NCBI GenBank assembly: GCA_024734555.1
Contig: JANPWX010000471.1
Span: 157,353 to 221,352 of the forward strand
Reading direction: 5' to 3'
Length of the DNA: 64,000 bases
Origin: Trochalopteron elliotii
Taxonomy: Eukaryota > Chordata > Aves > Passeriformes > Leiothrichidae
The notes below the pieces were generated by a model, which made no database searches, was not told where the DNA came from, and saw nothing but the letters and a program-made list of their open reading frames with translations. Position numbers and translations under genes: made by a program. The first letter of the stretch is position 1. Each line of letters starts with the position of its first letter. Of this stretch, positions 10,507-21,245 are shown in pieces.

Positions 10507-11872
10507 CCCTGCCTGAGCAGCTCTGGAGTTGCTCTGTTTTCCCACAGCACCCAGGACCAAACCCCTCCTTAAGCACATGGAAGGGATGGTAAAACACAGA
10601 GGTGAAAATCCCAAGGAAAAACAGCTTGAGTTCAGGCCTAAGGTAAAAGTCTGGACTTAAAACCAGTGAGAACAAGGCCTGAGCTGTGCATCTTTCAGGA
10701 TTTCCTGCTCTTATTGAAATAATGTCCCCTGGGAAAAGTGACCCTTCCACAGCCTTTCCCAGGGCTCAGTTTTCCCCTTGGTGACAGGGATGTGCTGATA
10801 ACATGGAAGAGGTTAAGGAAGGCAGCAATCCTGTGGAATATTGCACTGCCAGGAAAATGACACCTCTACAGAGCCACCAGGGCTTCATTTTTCCTTCAGG
10901 GTGGATAAATGTGCTCTTTCCTTCTCCAGAGTGCTCCATGTCCAGCCTTTCTGTGGGAATTGTTGGTGCCTGAAAGTTCACAGGGTGATGTCTGTGCTTC
11001 CCATCTCCTTCTGCACGGGGGGAGGATCTCAGCCAGCTCGGAAAACCCCGGAATTATGAGCTGGAAGATCTTTTGATCCACAAAAGTCAAATTCAAGACC
11101 TTGCAGAGTTGACTGAGTCAGCTGGGATTGGCCTCAGCTTCTCCACCTGCCACATCCAGGGAATATCCAGGAGGAGGAAGGCAGAGCTGGCAGAGTTTTC
11201 CAAGGATGCAAAGAGCAATTTTTGAACACTTTTTGATCTGTGCCAGGTGAATTTTTAATACAGCTTTAAAAAATGGCGAAATATGGGAAAGAAGTCCTGG
11301 CACCCCAGGAATGACTGCAGCAAGGGGTGAGAGGGACCCACACCTCTGAAACCTCAGAAAATAAAAAATAACTCCTTGGACTTTTGCCCAAAAACCTCCC
11401 GGAGGCTCCACAATTTCCACTGTGCTCAGACAGGTATCTTTAGGACCCTTATTAAATATTAACTGTAAAATCACTATAAGAGGATTCCTTCCACTGCAGG
11501 TATTCATAACTACCTTGTTTTGAGCTAATTACATTAAAAAGTTTCCAGGTTTCTGGGTCTTCAGTAGAAGTCCTCTTAAAGGAAAATTTGATTTCATTTT
11601 CTTTGCCCCCATATTCTTTCTGTTTTTGCCTAGGGGTTTTGTCCCACCCCTGGAAGTGTGCAAGGCCACGTTGGATGGGGCTTGGAGGAACCTGGGAGAG
11701 TGGAAGTTGTCCATTTAGGGTGGAAGGAGATGTTCCAGTGCAGATCTTGGTGGGAGCAGAAGACAAAGCCCACAGACCCTGATTCCTCTCCTTTTGGGGC
11801 CGCTTGTAGCTGTTGTTAATGAAAGTGAAATAAAATAAGTCCATTTCTCATTTTCATGTGGGGTGTTTTGGT
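10507..11872. other. Unique sequence
   Basis: No element or exon is recognised. Overlapping minus-strand frames of 60-130 codons at 11118-11844 have no domain-like character. Confidence 0.45.
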
Positions 11873-12236
11873 GACCATTGGACTCAATGCCCTTAAAGGG
11901 CTTTTCCAACCATAATGATGTAGCCCTGGTTCATGCCTGAGGTGTTTTGGTTTTCTGAAATTCTTTTCCCAGGGAATTTTCTGTAAACAGGAGAAGTGTT
12001 TTTGTAAACTGTACCTATGTTTTCATTCCTTTCCCTAGGAGGGACTTCTTGATGTCCCTCTGCTCTGACCAATGTGATTGAAGAGTTTTGCCTTTGTTTC
12101 ACCAATCAAACTGGTCTGTGTAAAATAGTATAAAAGGGAGACACATCCCAAAAATAAAGGAGACATTTTCAGCCTTCTGAAGTTGGAGTCTTGTGTCGTT
12201 GTGGTGTAAATCAGTGTCATAATGATTCCAGGATGT
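11873..12236 (+). mobile_element. CR1-like LINE 3' end split by an alpha LTR
   Basis: The left part reads 'attggactcaatgccctta' and 'gcttttccaacca'. It stops at 11918 and resumes after the LTR at 12220 with 'taatgattcca'. Without the 301-bp LTR and one TSD copy, a continuous CR1 terminus remains, so the LTR inserted into an existing CR1. Confidence 0.75.
11919..12219 (+). mobile_element. Solo LTR, family alpha, copy 1 (ERVK-like)
   Basis: A 301-bp element, TGTAGCCCTGG...CAGTGTCA, has an exact 6-bp TSD, TAATGA, at 11913-11918 and 12220-12225. A CCAAT motif lies near 12104, TATAAAA at 12129-12135 and AATAAA at 12153-12158. The poly(A) signal is only about 20 bp after the TATA box, so it probably lies at the U3/R border. 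Related copies are at 18098 and 42376, all in plus orientation. Confidence 0.93.
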
Positions 12237-13501
12237 CATGATTTCCTCTGCATTTCACCAGAGCACTGCCAAGGTCAGCTGAGCCCTCCTCTGAGAAATG
12301 CCTTCATTTAGAAATTTGCTGAACTCCAGGAGTCTGGAGGGCACCAGAGGGGTCTCTGTGGTGATCCAGTAGCAGGAATTTTGTCTCCTGTGTCACAGGA
12401 ACATCCCATATATCCCTGACCACAGCACTGAGGTCAGGACAGACTTGGAATGATTCTCATCAGGATTCAGTCCCACAGCTCCCAAAAACTTTGTGTTTCC
12501 TCTCACTTCCCTGACTTCTCCAAGGGAAAGCTCAATGATTCCATTCCACCCATTAGCAGGCATTTGGTAATTGCTGGCCAGCATAAATTTTAATAATTAT
12601 TATTATAATTCCTAATGCAATCATTAATCAATTCCTTATTATTGAGATAGCAATTACAGAAAGATTAATAACTCCAGCTAATACTTTTTAATTAATTTAA
12701 TTTGGGGAGGTGAGGGAGTGAAATGGAAGCACTGCACTGCAGGCACTTCTCAGGGGGACTTTTCCTTTTGGACTTTTTGCACAATTCCTGTGTTTCCTCC
12801 CACACTGCTGGACTTTTCCTACACTTATCAATGTCCCTAGGTTTTTTTGGGATATCACAGCACGGTTATGGAGCTTTTAGTGCACTGGAGAAGAAGAGTT
12901 TTCCTCCAAACACCTCCCTTATCCTACACATAGGTTCTGCTTCCCAAAACAAAGCAATAGGGATAAGAGATAGGTTTCCCACACTTGTTTTCCAGGCCCC
13001 GACATTCCCAGCTGCCAGGTCACTTGGAATCTTCCCCCTCCTTGCCATTTTTCCCACTTTTAACCCTTTCCTGTATCCAACATGACAGGAAGAGGGACCT
13101 CCCTGGCTGGAAGCCTTCAGTGGGATCACGGTTTTCAGAGAAAATTGTATCAATGCCTGGGGAGCACTGCAGTGAACGGGATGAGTGTTTATTCCCAGGA
13201 CAGAAGAAGTCTCTTCCCTGAGTCCTGCTCTGCTGTGGAAGACTCTCCCAAAGACCATGAGAAACTCCCAAATCCCAGCTTGTTTTGGTTGGGATTTCTC
13301 TGGAAACTGTGCTGTTTGCCATGAAAGAAAGGAAGAAGCAGGAGCTGGGAAAGCACAGAGTTGATCCTGTCCCACATCCTCTCTCCATGGGAGGAGCAGG
13401 GACAGCCTGGCCTGTGGCCTCTCTTCAGCCCTGAGCTGACCTTTGGTATGCCAGGATTTAAACCTCTGGATGTGACTCCTGCAATTCTGTGGTGGAAGGG
13501 T
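12237..13501. other. Unique sequence, AT-rich near 12590-12705
   Basis: The 12590-12705 stretch is AT-rich with many TAAT/ATTA motifs. Open frames between 12723 and 13388 occur on both strands but lack recognisable domains. No exon is called. Confidence 0.45.
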
Positions 13502-13917
13502 TGTGAGGTTTTTATCTTCTTTTCTTTGTGTTAGAGCTGGGATTAATACATGGGAGTCACAGCTTTGTGTTTGGACTCAGTGTTTATTAATTCTTGTCTC
13601 ACAAGTCATGAGCTCTAGCCAGCAGGTTAGAAAATGGAGGTAAAATGGATTCCTCTAATTCTTTCCAAGGTTATTTAAGTGCTAATCACCCAATAACAAG
13701 ATGACACCTATATATTATTTATACTTTTGACCCAATAATGACCACCCAAGGCCCACAATGCAAACCTTTTTCACCCATTTAGAAAAAACCACCCAAAACC
13801 AAGAAGAAGAAGAAGAAGAAGAAGAAGGACTTAGACAACTCCTTAAATTCTCCATATTGCCCCATATATATTACTATATACTAAAATCTTAAAATCTAAG
13901 TTTCCAGAATTCCAACA
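13502..13917 (-). mobile_element. 3' LTR, family beta short form, copy 3
   Basis: This 416-bp minus-strand LTR reads from TGTTGGAATTCTGG at 13917 to the end at 13502 ('tgtgaggtt' on the plus strand). A polypurine tract immediately upstream on the minus strand identifies it as a 3' LTR. An internal (GAA)n run of about eight units lies near 13803-13828. No TSD can be checked because the other end of the provirus is missing. Confidence 0.88.
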
Positions 13918-14255
13918 TCTCCCCCTCTTGTTCAAACCAATTGTCTTTGCATATTGCCACTCCTTAGAGTGGTAGGGAGAAATATCCTTGACTAAACATT
14001 AGTTTTTCTCTGTATAGCTAAATTTGGCATGAAACAATCATGTTTACAGAATCAAAGATGTTCAATAATTCAGGTTCAAAAGATGCCTTGGGAAGGTGAG
14101 GAATCTACCAGTCCCATGCATCTACTGGCATGTAACTAAACAGGTAGAAGGTGTCTTCTACAGAGCTGCATAGGAAAGACATATAATATCTAAATCTAAT
14201 GCATTGGCTAAAGTCTCCCAGATAATTGTTCCCATGAATTCCAACAAATGGTAGA
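13918..14255 (-). pseudogene. ERV internal remnant: polypurine tract and broken env-like scrap
   Basis: Directly abutting the beta 3' LTR is 'tctccccctctt' on the plus strand, which is the polypurine tract AAGAGGGGGAGA on the minus strand. Further along the minus strand (about 14250 to 14110) a translation resembles the start of avian betaretrovirus-like surface envelope: a short TLANAL-type motif followed, after a frame disruption, by a CLS-type motif. Having this so close to the polypurine tract implies that most of env was deleted. The remnant has a frameshift and stops and is truncated at 14255 against a CR1. It is non-functional. The env assignment rests on motif memory and is tentative. 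Confidence 0.55.
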
Positions 14256-14465
14256 ACCACAGACTGAACTGGGATGAAAAGGATCTTGAAGCTCACCCAG
14301 TGCCACCCCTGCCATGGGCAGGGACACTTCCCACTGTCCCAGGCTGCTCCAAGCCCCAGTGTCCAGCCTGGCCTGGGACACTGCCAGGGATTCAGGGGCA
14401 GCTCCCCACCCTCCCAGGGAACAATTCCTTCCCAATATCCCATCCATCCCTGCCCTCTGGCAGGT
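14256..14465 (-). mobile_element. CR1 LINE 3' fragment
   Basis: The plus strand shows the reverse complement of the abundant passerine-type CR1: 'gccacccctgccatgggc', 'tcccactgtcccaggctg', 'ccagggattcaggggcag', 'caatatcccatccatccc'. About 45 bp of the internal region is missing after 'ggcagctc' compared with longer copies. Confidence 0.85.
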
Positions 14466-14492
14466 TCAGACTCTTTTGCAAGGATTAAATTT

Positions 14493-14638
14493 CACACAGA
14501 ATCCCAGAATATTTGAGTTGGAAAGGGGCCCACAAGGATCATCAAGTCCAGCTCTAAAGCGAATGGCTCATACAGGGATCAAATCCATGATTTTGGTGGT
14601 ACCAGTGCCCTGCTCTGGCCCACTGAGCCAGTTCCAGG
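14493..14638 (-). mobile_element. tRNA-Ile-derived SINE with CR1-like tail (TguSINE1-like)
   Basis: On the minus strand the 5' part reads as a degenerate tRNA-Ile: 'ggctcagtgggccagagc' (A-box region), a middle 'ggtaccacc', then a B-box-like 'ggatttgatccc' and 'tatgagcca'. A CR1-like tail follows: 'ggacttgatgatccttg', 'ccctttccaactc', 'attctgggattctgtg'. This order matches TguSINE1, a passerine SINE described from zebra finch, as I remember it. The copy is diverged, and the A box is less well preserved than the B box. Confidence 0.8.
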
Positions 14639-14827
14639 TGGTTTTGTATCCCAGCACATCCTGTTCTCCCACAAAGGGGTAATTCCCTCTCCAGAAAACA
14701 TAGGAATATTTAAAGACAATGTGTGGCATGCCCTGGAATCCATCCATGGGGATGATTGGATGAAGTTGGATGAAGACATTCAACTTCAGGGGTGGAGAAT
14801 CCTTCCAGCCTCTCCAGCCTCTCCAGT

Positions 14828-14872
14828 CATCAAGGATGGAAAACACCTCCCAAATCATCGAGTCCAACCTTT
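14828..14872 (-). mobile_element. Short CR1 LINE scrap
   Basis: 'catcaaggatggaaaacacc' and 'aaatcatcgagtccaacct' match the reverse complement of a CR1 terminus ('ggttggactcgatgattt'). Only about 45 bp is recognisable. Confidence 0.55.
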
Positions 14873-16559
14873 TATTTGCGGATTTACTTTGTTCTCCTTC
14901 CCTTCATGGCTTCTCCTTGTTTTCTCTCACTCCCCTGGAATCTCACAGATATTTCTGGTGATGTTTCCTCTGTGGAAAGAGGCTGCTCAGCCTGTCCCAG
15001 CTGGGTTCCAATCTCACATCCCACATCTCCTTTTGTCTCCTAATTTTGGGTCATGGAACCCTCGTGGGACTCCCGAGCTGTTTAAAACCCCACTGTGCTG
15101 AAAACAACCATAATTCCCTGGCCTTTTTTTTTTTTTTAATTGACTTCCTCATTTAGTATTTGCAGAGTAACTCCGGGGTTGAGTTTCAAAGAAAATCCTT
15201 GAATTTTTAGCTGTTTGTGCTCTCCCTGTGCAGTGATAATTGAACAGAGGCTGACTTTTAATTAGCTCCAGAGCTGTGTGATATCTTTGGGAGTCAATAC
15301 AGTCCTTTATTTGTAGAAAACACATGGAAAATGTGCTGAATAAGCTGCAGAGTTTCCCTCCAGAAAGCAGGGAAAGAACTAATCCAGTTTTATGTAAGTT
15401 CACTCCGAGTTTGTTTTTGCAAGTTAAAAAAGATGGAAAAAGGGAAACAAAAAGAAAGGGGAAAAAAAGAAGCATTTATTACACTTTAATGAGGGGAAAC
15501 TGAGCCCACACAGCAATGGGGGAGCTGACAATAATATATAGCTTTAATTAGCAATCAGGATTTGAGGAACAGCTTATTATGCTAATGGGTTCAGAGCTTC
15601 CCAGGAAAAAAAAAAGTGCCTGTGGAAAGAGTTGGTAATGACAAGAGATCTCCAATTTGTAACAGAATCCTGGAATGCTCCAGACAATAATTTCACACTT
15701 CCTTGTGTGTTTGTGATGAATCTCTGGATTTCAGATGTGCTGGGTAATCCCAGTGGACTGAGGCAAAATATAATGACCCCAAACTTTTATCCCTAAAGGC
15801 AGGGAATTAGTGGTTTTGCTCTCCAAAAGAAACTCTGCCATGCCTTGGGTTTGAGTTGAAGGAGTTGGGATCTGAGCTGAACTAATTGGAAATGCAGCAA
15901 TTTATATAAATTTGCTTTAACTAAAGCAATTAACCTGCTGGAGTGTGTCCAGGTTGGAGGTTGTAGTCAGATCTGTGGTTCTGAGGCTGAGCAGTGGCTG
16001 GTGGAGAGGACACACTAATGAGGTGCTGGGTAATTAAACTCCAGGCTGCAGGATTCCCAAGGGAACGGGGTCCACAGTGAGGATTTGGGGATTCAGAATA
16101 AACATTTTTAGGGACATCAGGATTTATCCAGGAAGGACTGATGGGTGCTCAGGTGAGAGGAGCAAGGGAGGAACCTCTCAGAGGGGGTTTGTGGGGAGAG
16201 GGTGGAGGCACCGTGGTGTTTCACACCCAGCTTCCCTTGGGATCTGTTCCTTCCCAAAGGATAATCAGGGAAGTCATGTTCAGCCTTTTGTTTTGGAAGA
16301 TGCCTTCCAACCATGGCCTGAAAGCTGCTGGCCAAACAGGAGCTTGAGAGCTCCTCATGCTCAGGTCTCCTTCCTCCTCAGGATCTTCTTCCAGGGATTT
16401 CAAAATCCTCCCTGGGACAGCAAAAAAATTCCACATTTCTGTCTTGTCCCCACTGCAGTTCACTGGATCTCCTCTTCTCCTCCCTGCACAGGATCCAGGG
16501 CAGGTGGAGCTTTAGGAGCATCATCTGCTGGACCTCTGCAGGTCAAAAGGTCCCACCCA
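14873..16559. other. Unique, partly AT-rich sequence
   Basis: Poly-T lies at about 15125-15140. The stretch 15160-15960 has many short AT-rich motifs and no recognised repeat. The frame opening at 16077 runs on only because it enters the gap. No gene is called. Confidence 0.45.
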
Positions 16560-16784
16560 GGCCCCTTTGGATTTGAGATGGGTTTCCAGAGACACAAAAA
16601 TGAGTTTGGTGCATCCCTGATTGAGGCATTCCCATTATCTGTGTCAGGATTGTCCCAAAAAGGATATGGACATAGGAAATTCCTAAGAAAAACTCGATTT
16701 CTACAGGAATTATACCTGGGAATTGTACCTGGGACTCAAAGCAGAGTCCATGGCCTCACAGGAACCCTGGTGGATGAAGGAAGA
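16560..16784 (+). repeat. Inverted duplication, left arm (partner 19342-19556)
   Basis: Landmarks are 'tttccagagacacaaaaatg', 'gaggcattcccattatctg', 'aaggatatggacat', 'gcagagtccatggcctcac'. All reappear reverse-complemented at 19342-19556 with roughly 90% identity by eye. The source element is unidentified. Only this arm keeps an open frame, so it is not evidence of coding. Confidence 0.85.
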
Positions 16785-16850
16785 GAAGCCAATGTGGATT
16801 TCTCCCAAGGCATGGAGAATCCATGGAGTGAAACCTGCAGGGGCCCTCTG

Positions 16851-16914
16851 GGGAGGGGAGGGGAGGGGAGGGGAGGGGTGGGGGGGATGGGATGGGATGG
16901 GATGGGTAGTGGGG
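16851..16914 (+). repeat. G-rich (GGGGA)n/(GGGAT)n array at gap edge
   Basis: Five GGGGA units are followed by a run of seven Gs and about four GGGAT units, ending at the first N. At least eight G-runs of three or more on one strand make it a strong G-quadruplex candidate and a likely cause of the sequence gap. Confidence 0.9.
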
Positions 16915-17255
16915 NNNNNNNNNNNNNNNNNNNNNNNNNNNNNNNNNNNNNNNNNNNNNNNNNNNNNNNNNNNNNNNNNNNNNNNNNNNNNNNNNNNNNN
17001 NNNNNNNNNNNNNNNNNNNNNNNNNNNNNNNNNNNNNNNNNNNNNNNNNNNNNNNNNNNNNNNNNNNNNNNNNNNNNNNNNNNNNNNNNNNNNNNNNNNN
17101 NNNNNNNNNNNNNNNNNNNNNNNNNNNNNNNNNNNNNNNNNNNNNNNNNNNNNNNNNNNNNNNNNNNNNNNNNNNNNNNNNNNNNNNNNNNNNNNNNNNN
17201 NNNNNNNNNNNNNNNNNNNNNNNNNNNNNNNNNNNNNNNNNNNNNNNNNNNNNNN
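16915..17255. other. Assembly gap, 341 N
   Basis: The bases are unresolved. The left edge is a G-rich simple repeat and the right edge is unique AT-rich DNA. Any open frame spanning it is meaningless. Confidence 1.
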
Positions 17256-18097
17256 AATCCATGTGTGCACTAATTCAGGAAATGTGACATGTGATTTGAT
17301 GGAATGAATTAGAATTATGTGGATCCATAGACTGAGGTGTCTGGAGTGTGCAAGGAGCCTTTCCATTTTCTACTGTAAAAAACACATAAAATAAAATACA
17401 AATAATAAATAGTGAATTTTTAAGCACTTTCTGCACTTTGGAGGTTGTATTGCTCCACTAATTCACCCAATTCCTTTCAATTAAGCAATTAATTTTAATA
17501 TTCCAGGTTATTATACAGTTTCTTTACGCTGCTCAGTGTTATTGCCCTCCTTGTGCTGGGAATTTCCTTGCATTCCTCAACATGACAAAAATTTAGGGAA
17601 AACAGTAAATTCCAGGAGTTTCTTTACATGTATTAGATTTAATCCATCAATTTTTTTTTATATTCAATATTTTTCAGCCAATGTTCCTGAAGATGGACAC
17701 AGAACAGCAGTTAAAGTACAAGACAGATGAGCCATGTATAGAAAAATGCATTTCTGAGTCATAAGATTAATAAATACACCAGGTTTGGGGCTTGGAGTCT
17801 GGGAGTTAATTAGGAAAATTGTTCTCCAGAACTTTTAATTTTCTGCTGTGTTTTTTTCCCCCCTAGGATGAGTAAATTCAGCCTCATCTCCTTCCCTCAG
17901 TTCAGATGGAAGGAGAAATTCAATCTGCTGAGCAAAACAGGCTCTTCCCAGGTCATTCCCCATTGGAGGGGGAAATGGGGCTGATGGCAAAGAGCTGCTG
18001 CAGGAGCTTGGGATGCTCCATGATCCAGTCAGGAAATTCCAAAGAACTGCAACAATTGCCAAGCAAAACCAGCCACTCCCCAAGGTGTGCCCTAGAG
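17256..18097. other. Unique AT-rich sequence
   Basis: AT-rich from 17370 to 17830. An acceptor-like pyrimidine tract ending 'cccctag' lies at about 17866, but no convincing exon follows. No repeat is recognised. Confidence 0.45.
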
Positions 18098-18401
18098 TGA
18101 TGCCCTGGTTCCGTGCCTGAGGTGTTTTGGTTTTCTGAAAGTCTTTTCCCAGGGAATTTTCTGTAAACAGGAGAAATGTTTTTGCAGTTGTAACTTTGTT
18201 TTCCGTTCTTTTTCCTAGGAGGGACTTCTTGATGTCCCTCTGCTCTGGCCAATGTGATTGAAGAGGTTTGTCCTTTTGTCACCAATCAGATTGGTCTGTG
18301 TAAAACAGTATATAAAAGGGAGACACATCCCTAAAATAGAGGAGTCATTTTCAGCCTTCTGAAACTCGGAGTCTGTGTCGTTGTGGTGTAAAACAGCATC
18401 A
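18098..18401 (+). mobile_element. Solo LTR, family alpha, copy 2
   Basis: A 304-bp element, TGATGCCCTGG...CAGCATCA, is flanked by CTAGAG (18092-18097) and CTGGAG (18402-18407), a 6-bp TSD with one mismatch. TATATAAAA precedes a degenerate poly(A) signal, 'ctaaaatagagg', where copies 1 and 3 have AATAAA. The start differs from the other copies by small indels, so it may be somewhat older. Confidence 0.88.
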
Positions 18402-19221
18402 CTGGAGTGGCTGTTCCTGCTCAGGAGGGAAATCCTGGAGTGGCTCTGAGGGCTCCTGGGTTTGGTGATGCCACAGATTCCTCAGGGGATGTTGGGATGA
18501 AGGGATGGAGAGGACACCAGGTGCTCCTTCTCCTCCAGGGTGCACTCCTGATCTCTGTGCTGGAAAAGCAGGAACAGGTTGGAAAAGAGAAATTTGAGCA
18601 GAGAAAGGCAACAAGAGGGACAGAGACCTGGAATGGGTCCAGGATAGTCAAGGGAGGCTGGGCTGGTTCAGCTGGAACAGAGATACAGCAGCAACTCCTA
18701 AATGCCAAATGGAATGGGAATATCTGAGATTGTCCAGTGAAAATGGGCAGCCAGTGAACAGGATGATGTGAGAGCAGATACAGACCAGACTCAGTGGAAT
18801 AGTTGGGGTCTTTTCATTCAAAATTTCATTTCATTTGGTGTTTTTTTCCCCTCCAAATAAGGTTGAATTGCACAACTCTTGTCCTTGGTGTCTGGAAGGA
18901 TCAGGGAATTCTATCTGTGCCTAAGGGAACACCTGGAGAAAGGACAGGAGGTGTTACTGAGCACAAAGATGCACTTGAAGCCCTCAGGGAATTCTTCCTC
19001 TTTGTTTCCTTTTCTTCTTCTTATTTTCCTTTTTTTTTTTTTTCTTTTTTTTTTTTTCCCTCCTTGTAAAAACAAACTTGAAGCCCTCAGACTGAATCCT
19101 GAGCTGTGGTCACCAGGAGATGCTCCAAGAACAGGGATAAAATTGTGGCTTTCCTTCCCTCTGTTCTCACATGGAGTTCAGGGAATGGGAAGATGGGCCT
19201 TAGTGTTGACAGAGTATTTTG
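18402..19221. other. Unique sequence with poly-T tract
   Basis: A T-rich tract of about 30 bp lies at 19028-19058. Nothing else is recognised. Confidence 0.45.
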
Positions 19222-19300
19222 GTTCCATCGGGTCCTGGTGGGATTGTTGGGGAGTCTGTGCAGAGCTGGGAGCTGGATTTGATGTTCCTGGTGGGTTCTT
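19222..19300 (+). mobile_element. CR1-like LINE fragment
   Basis: It reads 'ggtcctggtgggattgttgg', 'ctgtgcagagctgggagctg' and 'gatgttcctggtggg', the plus-strand form of the CR1 type seen reversed at 6374-6500. It stops abruptly at 19300 against a CR1 piece in the opposite orientation. Confidence 0.6.
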
Positions 19301-19341
19301 CCCAGGGAACAATTCCTTCCCAATATCCCATCCATCCCTGC
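19301..19341 (-). mobile_element. CR1 LINE fragment, opposite orientation
   Basis: 'cccagggaacaattccttcc' and 'caatatcccatccatccctg' are the reverse-complement CR1 block also present at 14409-14456. It forms a head-on junction with the fragment at 19222-19300 and abuts the right arm of the inverted duplication. Confidence 0.75.
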
Positions 19342-19556
19342 CCTTCCTTGATCCTCCAGGGCTCCTGTGAGGCCGTGGACTCTGCTTTGAGGTCACTGTC
19401 CCAGGTGTAATTGCTGTAGAAATCCAGTTTTTCTTAGGAATTTTCCATGTCCATATCCTTTCCGGGACAACCCTGACACAGATAATGGGAATGCCTCAGT
19501 TAGGGATGCACCAAACTCATTTTTGAGTCTCTGGAAACACATCTCTGCTTTGGGCC
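19342..19556 (-). repeat. Inverted duplication, right arm (partner 16560-16784)
   Basis: This is the reverse complement of the left arm with about 10% differences and small indels. Between the arms lie the G-rich array, the gap, unique DNA, alpha LTR copy 2 and the CR1 chimera. Confidence 0.85.
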
Positions 19557-20497
19557 ACCACCACTTTTGGAGGGGTCCACATCAGACCCAACAAATTCCA
19601 CGTGACCACAGCTCCTTCCACTCCAAAATCCTCCAGGATTCCTCTCTGCCTCCTGCTGTCTTGGCTCTCAAAGTAGAGGATTTTTGTTCCCTACAGGATA
19701 TTGCAATGGAAACTTTCCCCATTTTCTTTTCCAACTGTTGCCAGCCAGACTGCAGAGACCAATATGTTTATAATATAATATATTGTAATTGATTATCCAA
19801 TTTCAGAATCAAAATCCCACTGCATTGTGTCCAAATTAAATCCTTTCATTGGCTGCTTGGAATTTCCCCCTCAAGAATTACCCAGGAAGAAAATATCAAT
19901 GTTTGGTTTCACATTCCTTTTGGGACTTTATTTGAAAATCTCTAAAATTCTTTGTGCTAAAACCCAATTTTTCTCTTCTGCTCTGGTTATCAGAGCCCTG
20001 TTAAACCCACACAGAGCAGAGCTTTGTCCTTGGCAGGGAAAAGGATCAGATACTGCCTGGAGCTCACTTGGGATTTAATTCTTGTTATTAATTTTATAGA
20101 GAAGCTGTCCAGATACCACAAAGAAAGGGCAGAAGCATGTCCCCCTCAAATAGATCATCAGCCCAAATTTATTAACAGGAGCATGTTGGAAGGGGAGAAA
20201 TGGGGCTGGTTTTTTGGGTTTGGAACCTGCTCTGGGTTTATTTTAGCCTTTGACACAGGGAAAAGAAAAGACAAATAACTCAGCTGTGGCTCAGCTGTGT
20301 CTCCTTGTGTGTTGTATCATTAGCAAGACATCAGGGTTGGGGTAGAAACAGGAGATTTGTTTTCCCAGATAATTTTTTTTTCCTGGTGAAAGTGGGGGCT
20401 GTAGCCTGTGACAATGAGCTGGGCCAGCTCCAGTGAGGGTGGTCCTGTGAGATTTGCCCCGGTGGGTGAATCCTCACTCCTTGGGGACACTCACAGA
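19557..20497. other. Unique sequence
   Basis: No gene or familiar repeat is found. The last ~100 bp may be a diverged upstream part of the CR1 at 20498. Confidence 0.45.
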
Positions 20498-20732
20498 TGT
20501 GAGGAAAAGGCCTCAAGCTGCTCCAGGAGAGGCTCAGGTTGGACATCAGAAGGAATTTCTCCATGTGAATGGTGGTCAGGCCTTGGCAGGGGCTGCCCAG
20601 GGAGGTTTGGATTCCCCATCCCAAGGAAGGAGTGGATGTGGCACTCAGAGGGCTGGGGACAAGGTGGGGATCAGGCAGCTGGGACTGGTGATCCTGGAAG
20701 GTTTTTCCCATCTCAGTGATTCCATGATTCTG
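20498..20732 (+). mobile_element. CR1 LINE 3' region
   Basis: The canonical CR1 order is seen: 'cctcaagctgctccagg', 'aggctcaggttggacatcag', 'ggctgcccagggagg', 'gtggatgtggcactcag', then 'gtttttcccatctcagtga' and 'ttccatgattctgg'. Confidence 0.85.
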
Positions 20733-21049
20733 GAACACATACCAGAAGTAGCTGTACTGAATTTAAAGCAAGGATTAAAAGCAAAGAAAGACATTAAAAT
20801 CTCCATGGCACCATTAAAGCCTTGGTCGTTTGTGATGTTTTTAGAATTTTTTGGGGGGAGGAGTTTGATGGTACCTGGGACTCACAGGGATGTTTTTGTT
20901 GTGAAGATGTGTGGAATGTCATTTCCATGAAGGAATGAGCATAAGCAACAATGTCCAGGCCTGAGAGCCACATCCTTTCTTCTGGGAAACCTCTGGGATG
21001 GGATCTCTGTGCTGAGCCCTTCCTGAGCCTCATCTCCTCTGCTCCTGGT

Positions 21050-21147
21050 CCAGTGGAAGGCCCATGGCAAGGGCTGGAACTGGATGGGCTTTAAGGTCTC
21101 TCCCAACCCAAACCATTCCATGATTCTGTGACAATTCTGGGATTCTC
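21050..21147 (+). mobile_element. CR1 LINE 3'-terminal fragment
   Basis: 'ggcccatggcaagggctgg', 'gatgggctttaaggtctctc', 'ccaacccaaaccattccatg' and two attctg-type tail repeats identify the CR1 end. Confidence 0.8.
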
Positions 21148-21245
21148 TGTCCAGGCTTTGCTTTTTCCATAGGTCCAGTGGCAGGCAGGGATGATAAAGT
21201 GTAGAAATATCCTAATATCCAGGTGTTTTTATAGAGTTCATGGGT

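Noticed and set aside
14579..14638. Possible tRNA gene
   Set aside because: The tRNA-like part is degenerate and directly fused to a CR1-like tail, so it is a SINE head and not a functional tRNA gene.
16077..17273. 398-codon plus-strand frame
   Set aside because: More than a quarter of it is the N gap. The real part includes an inverted repeat whose other copy is not open.
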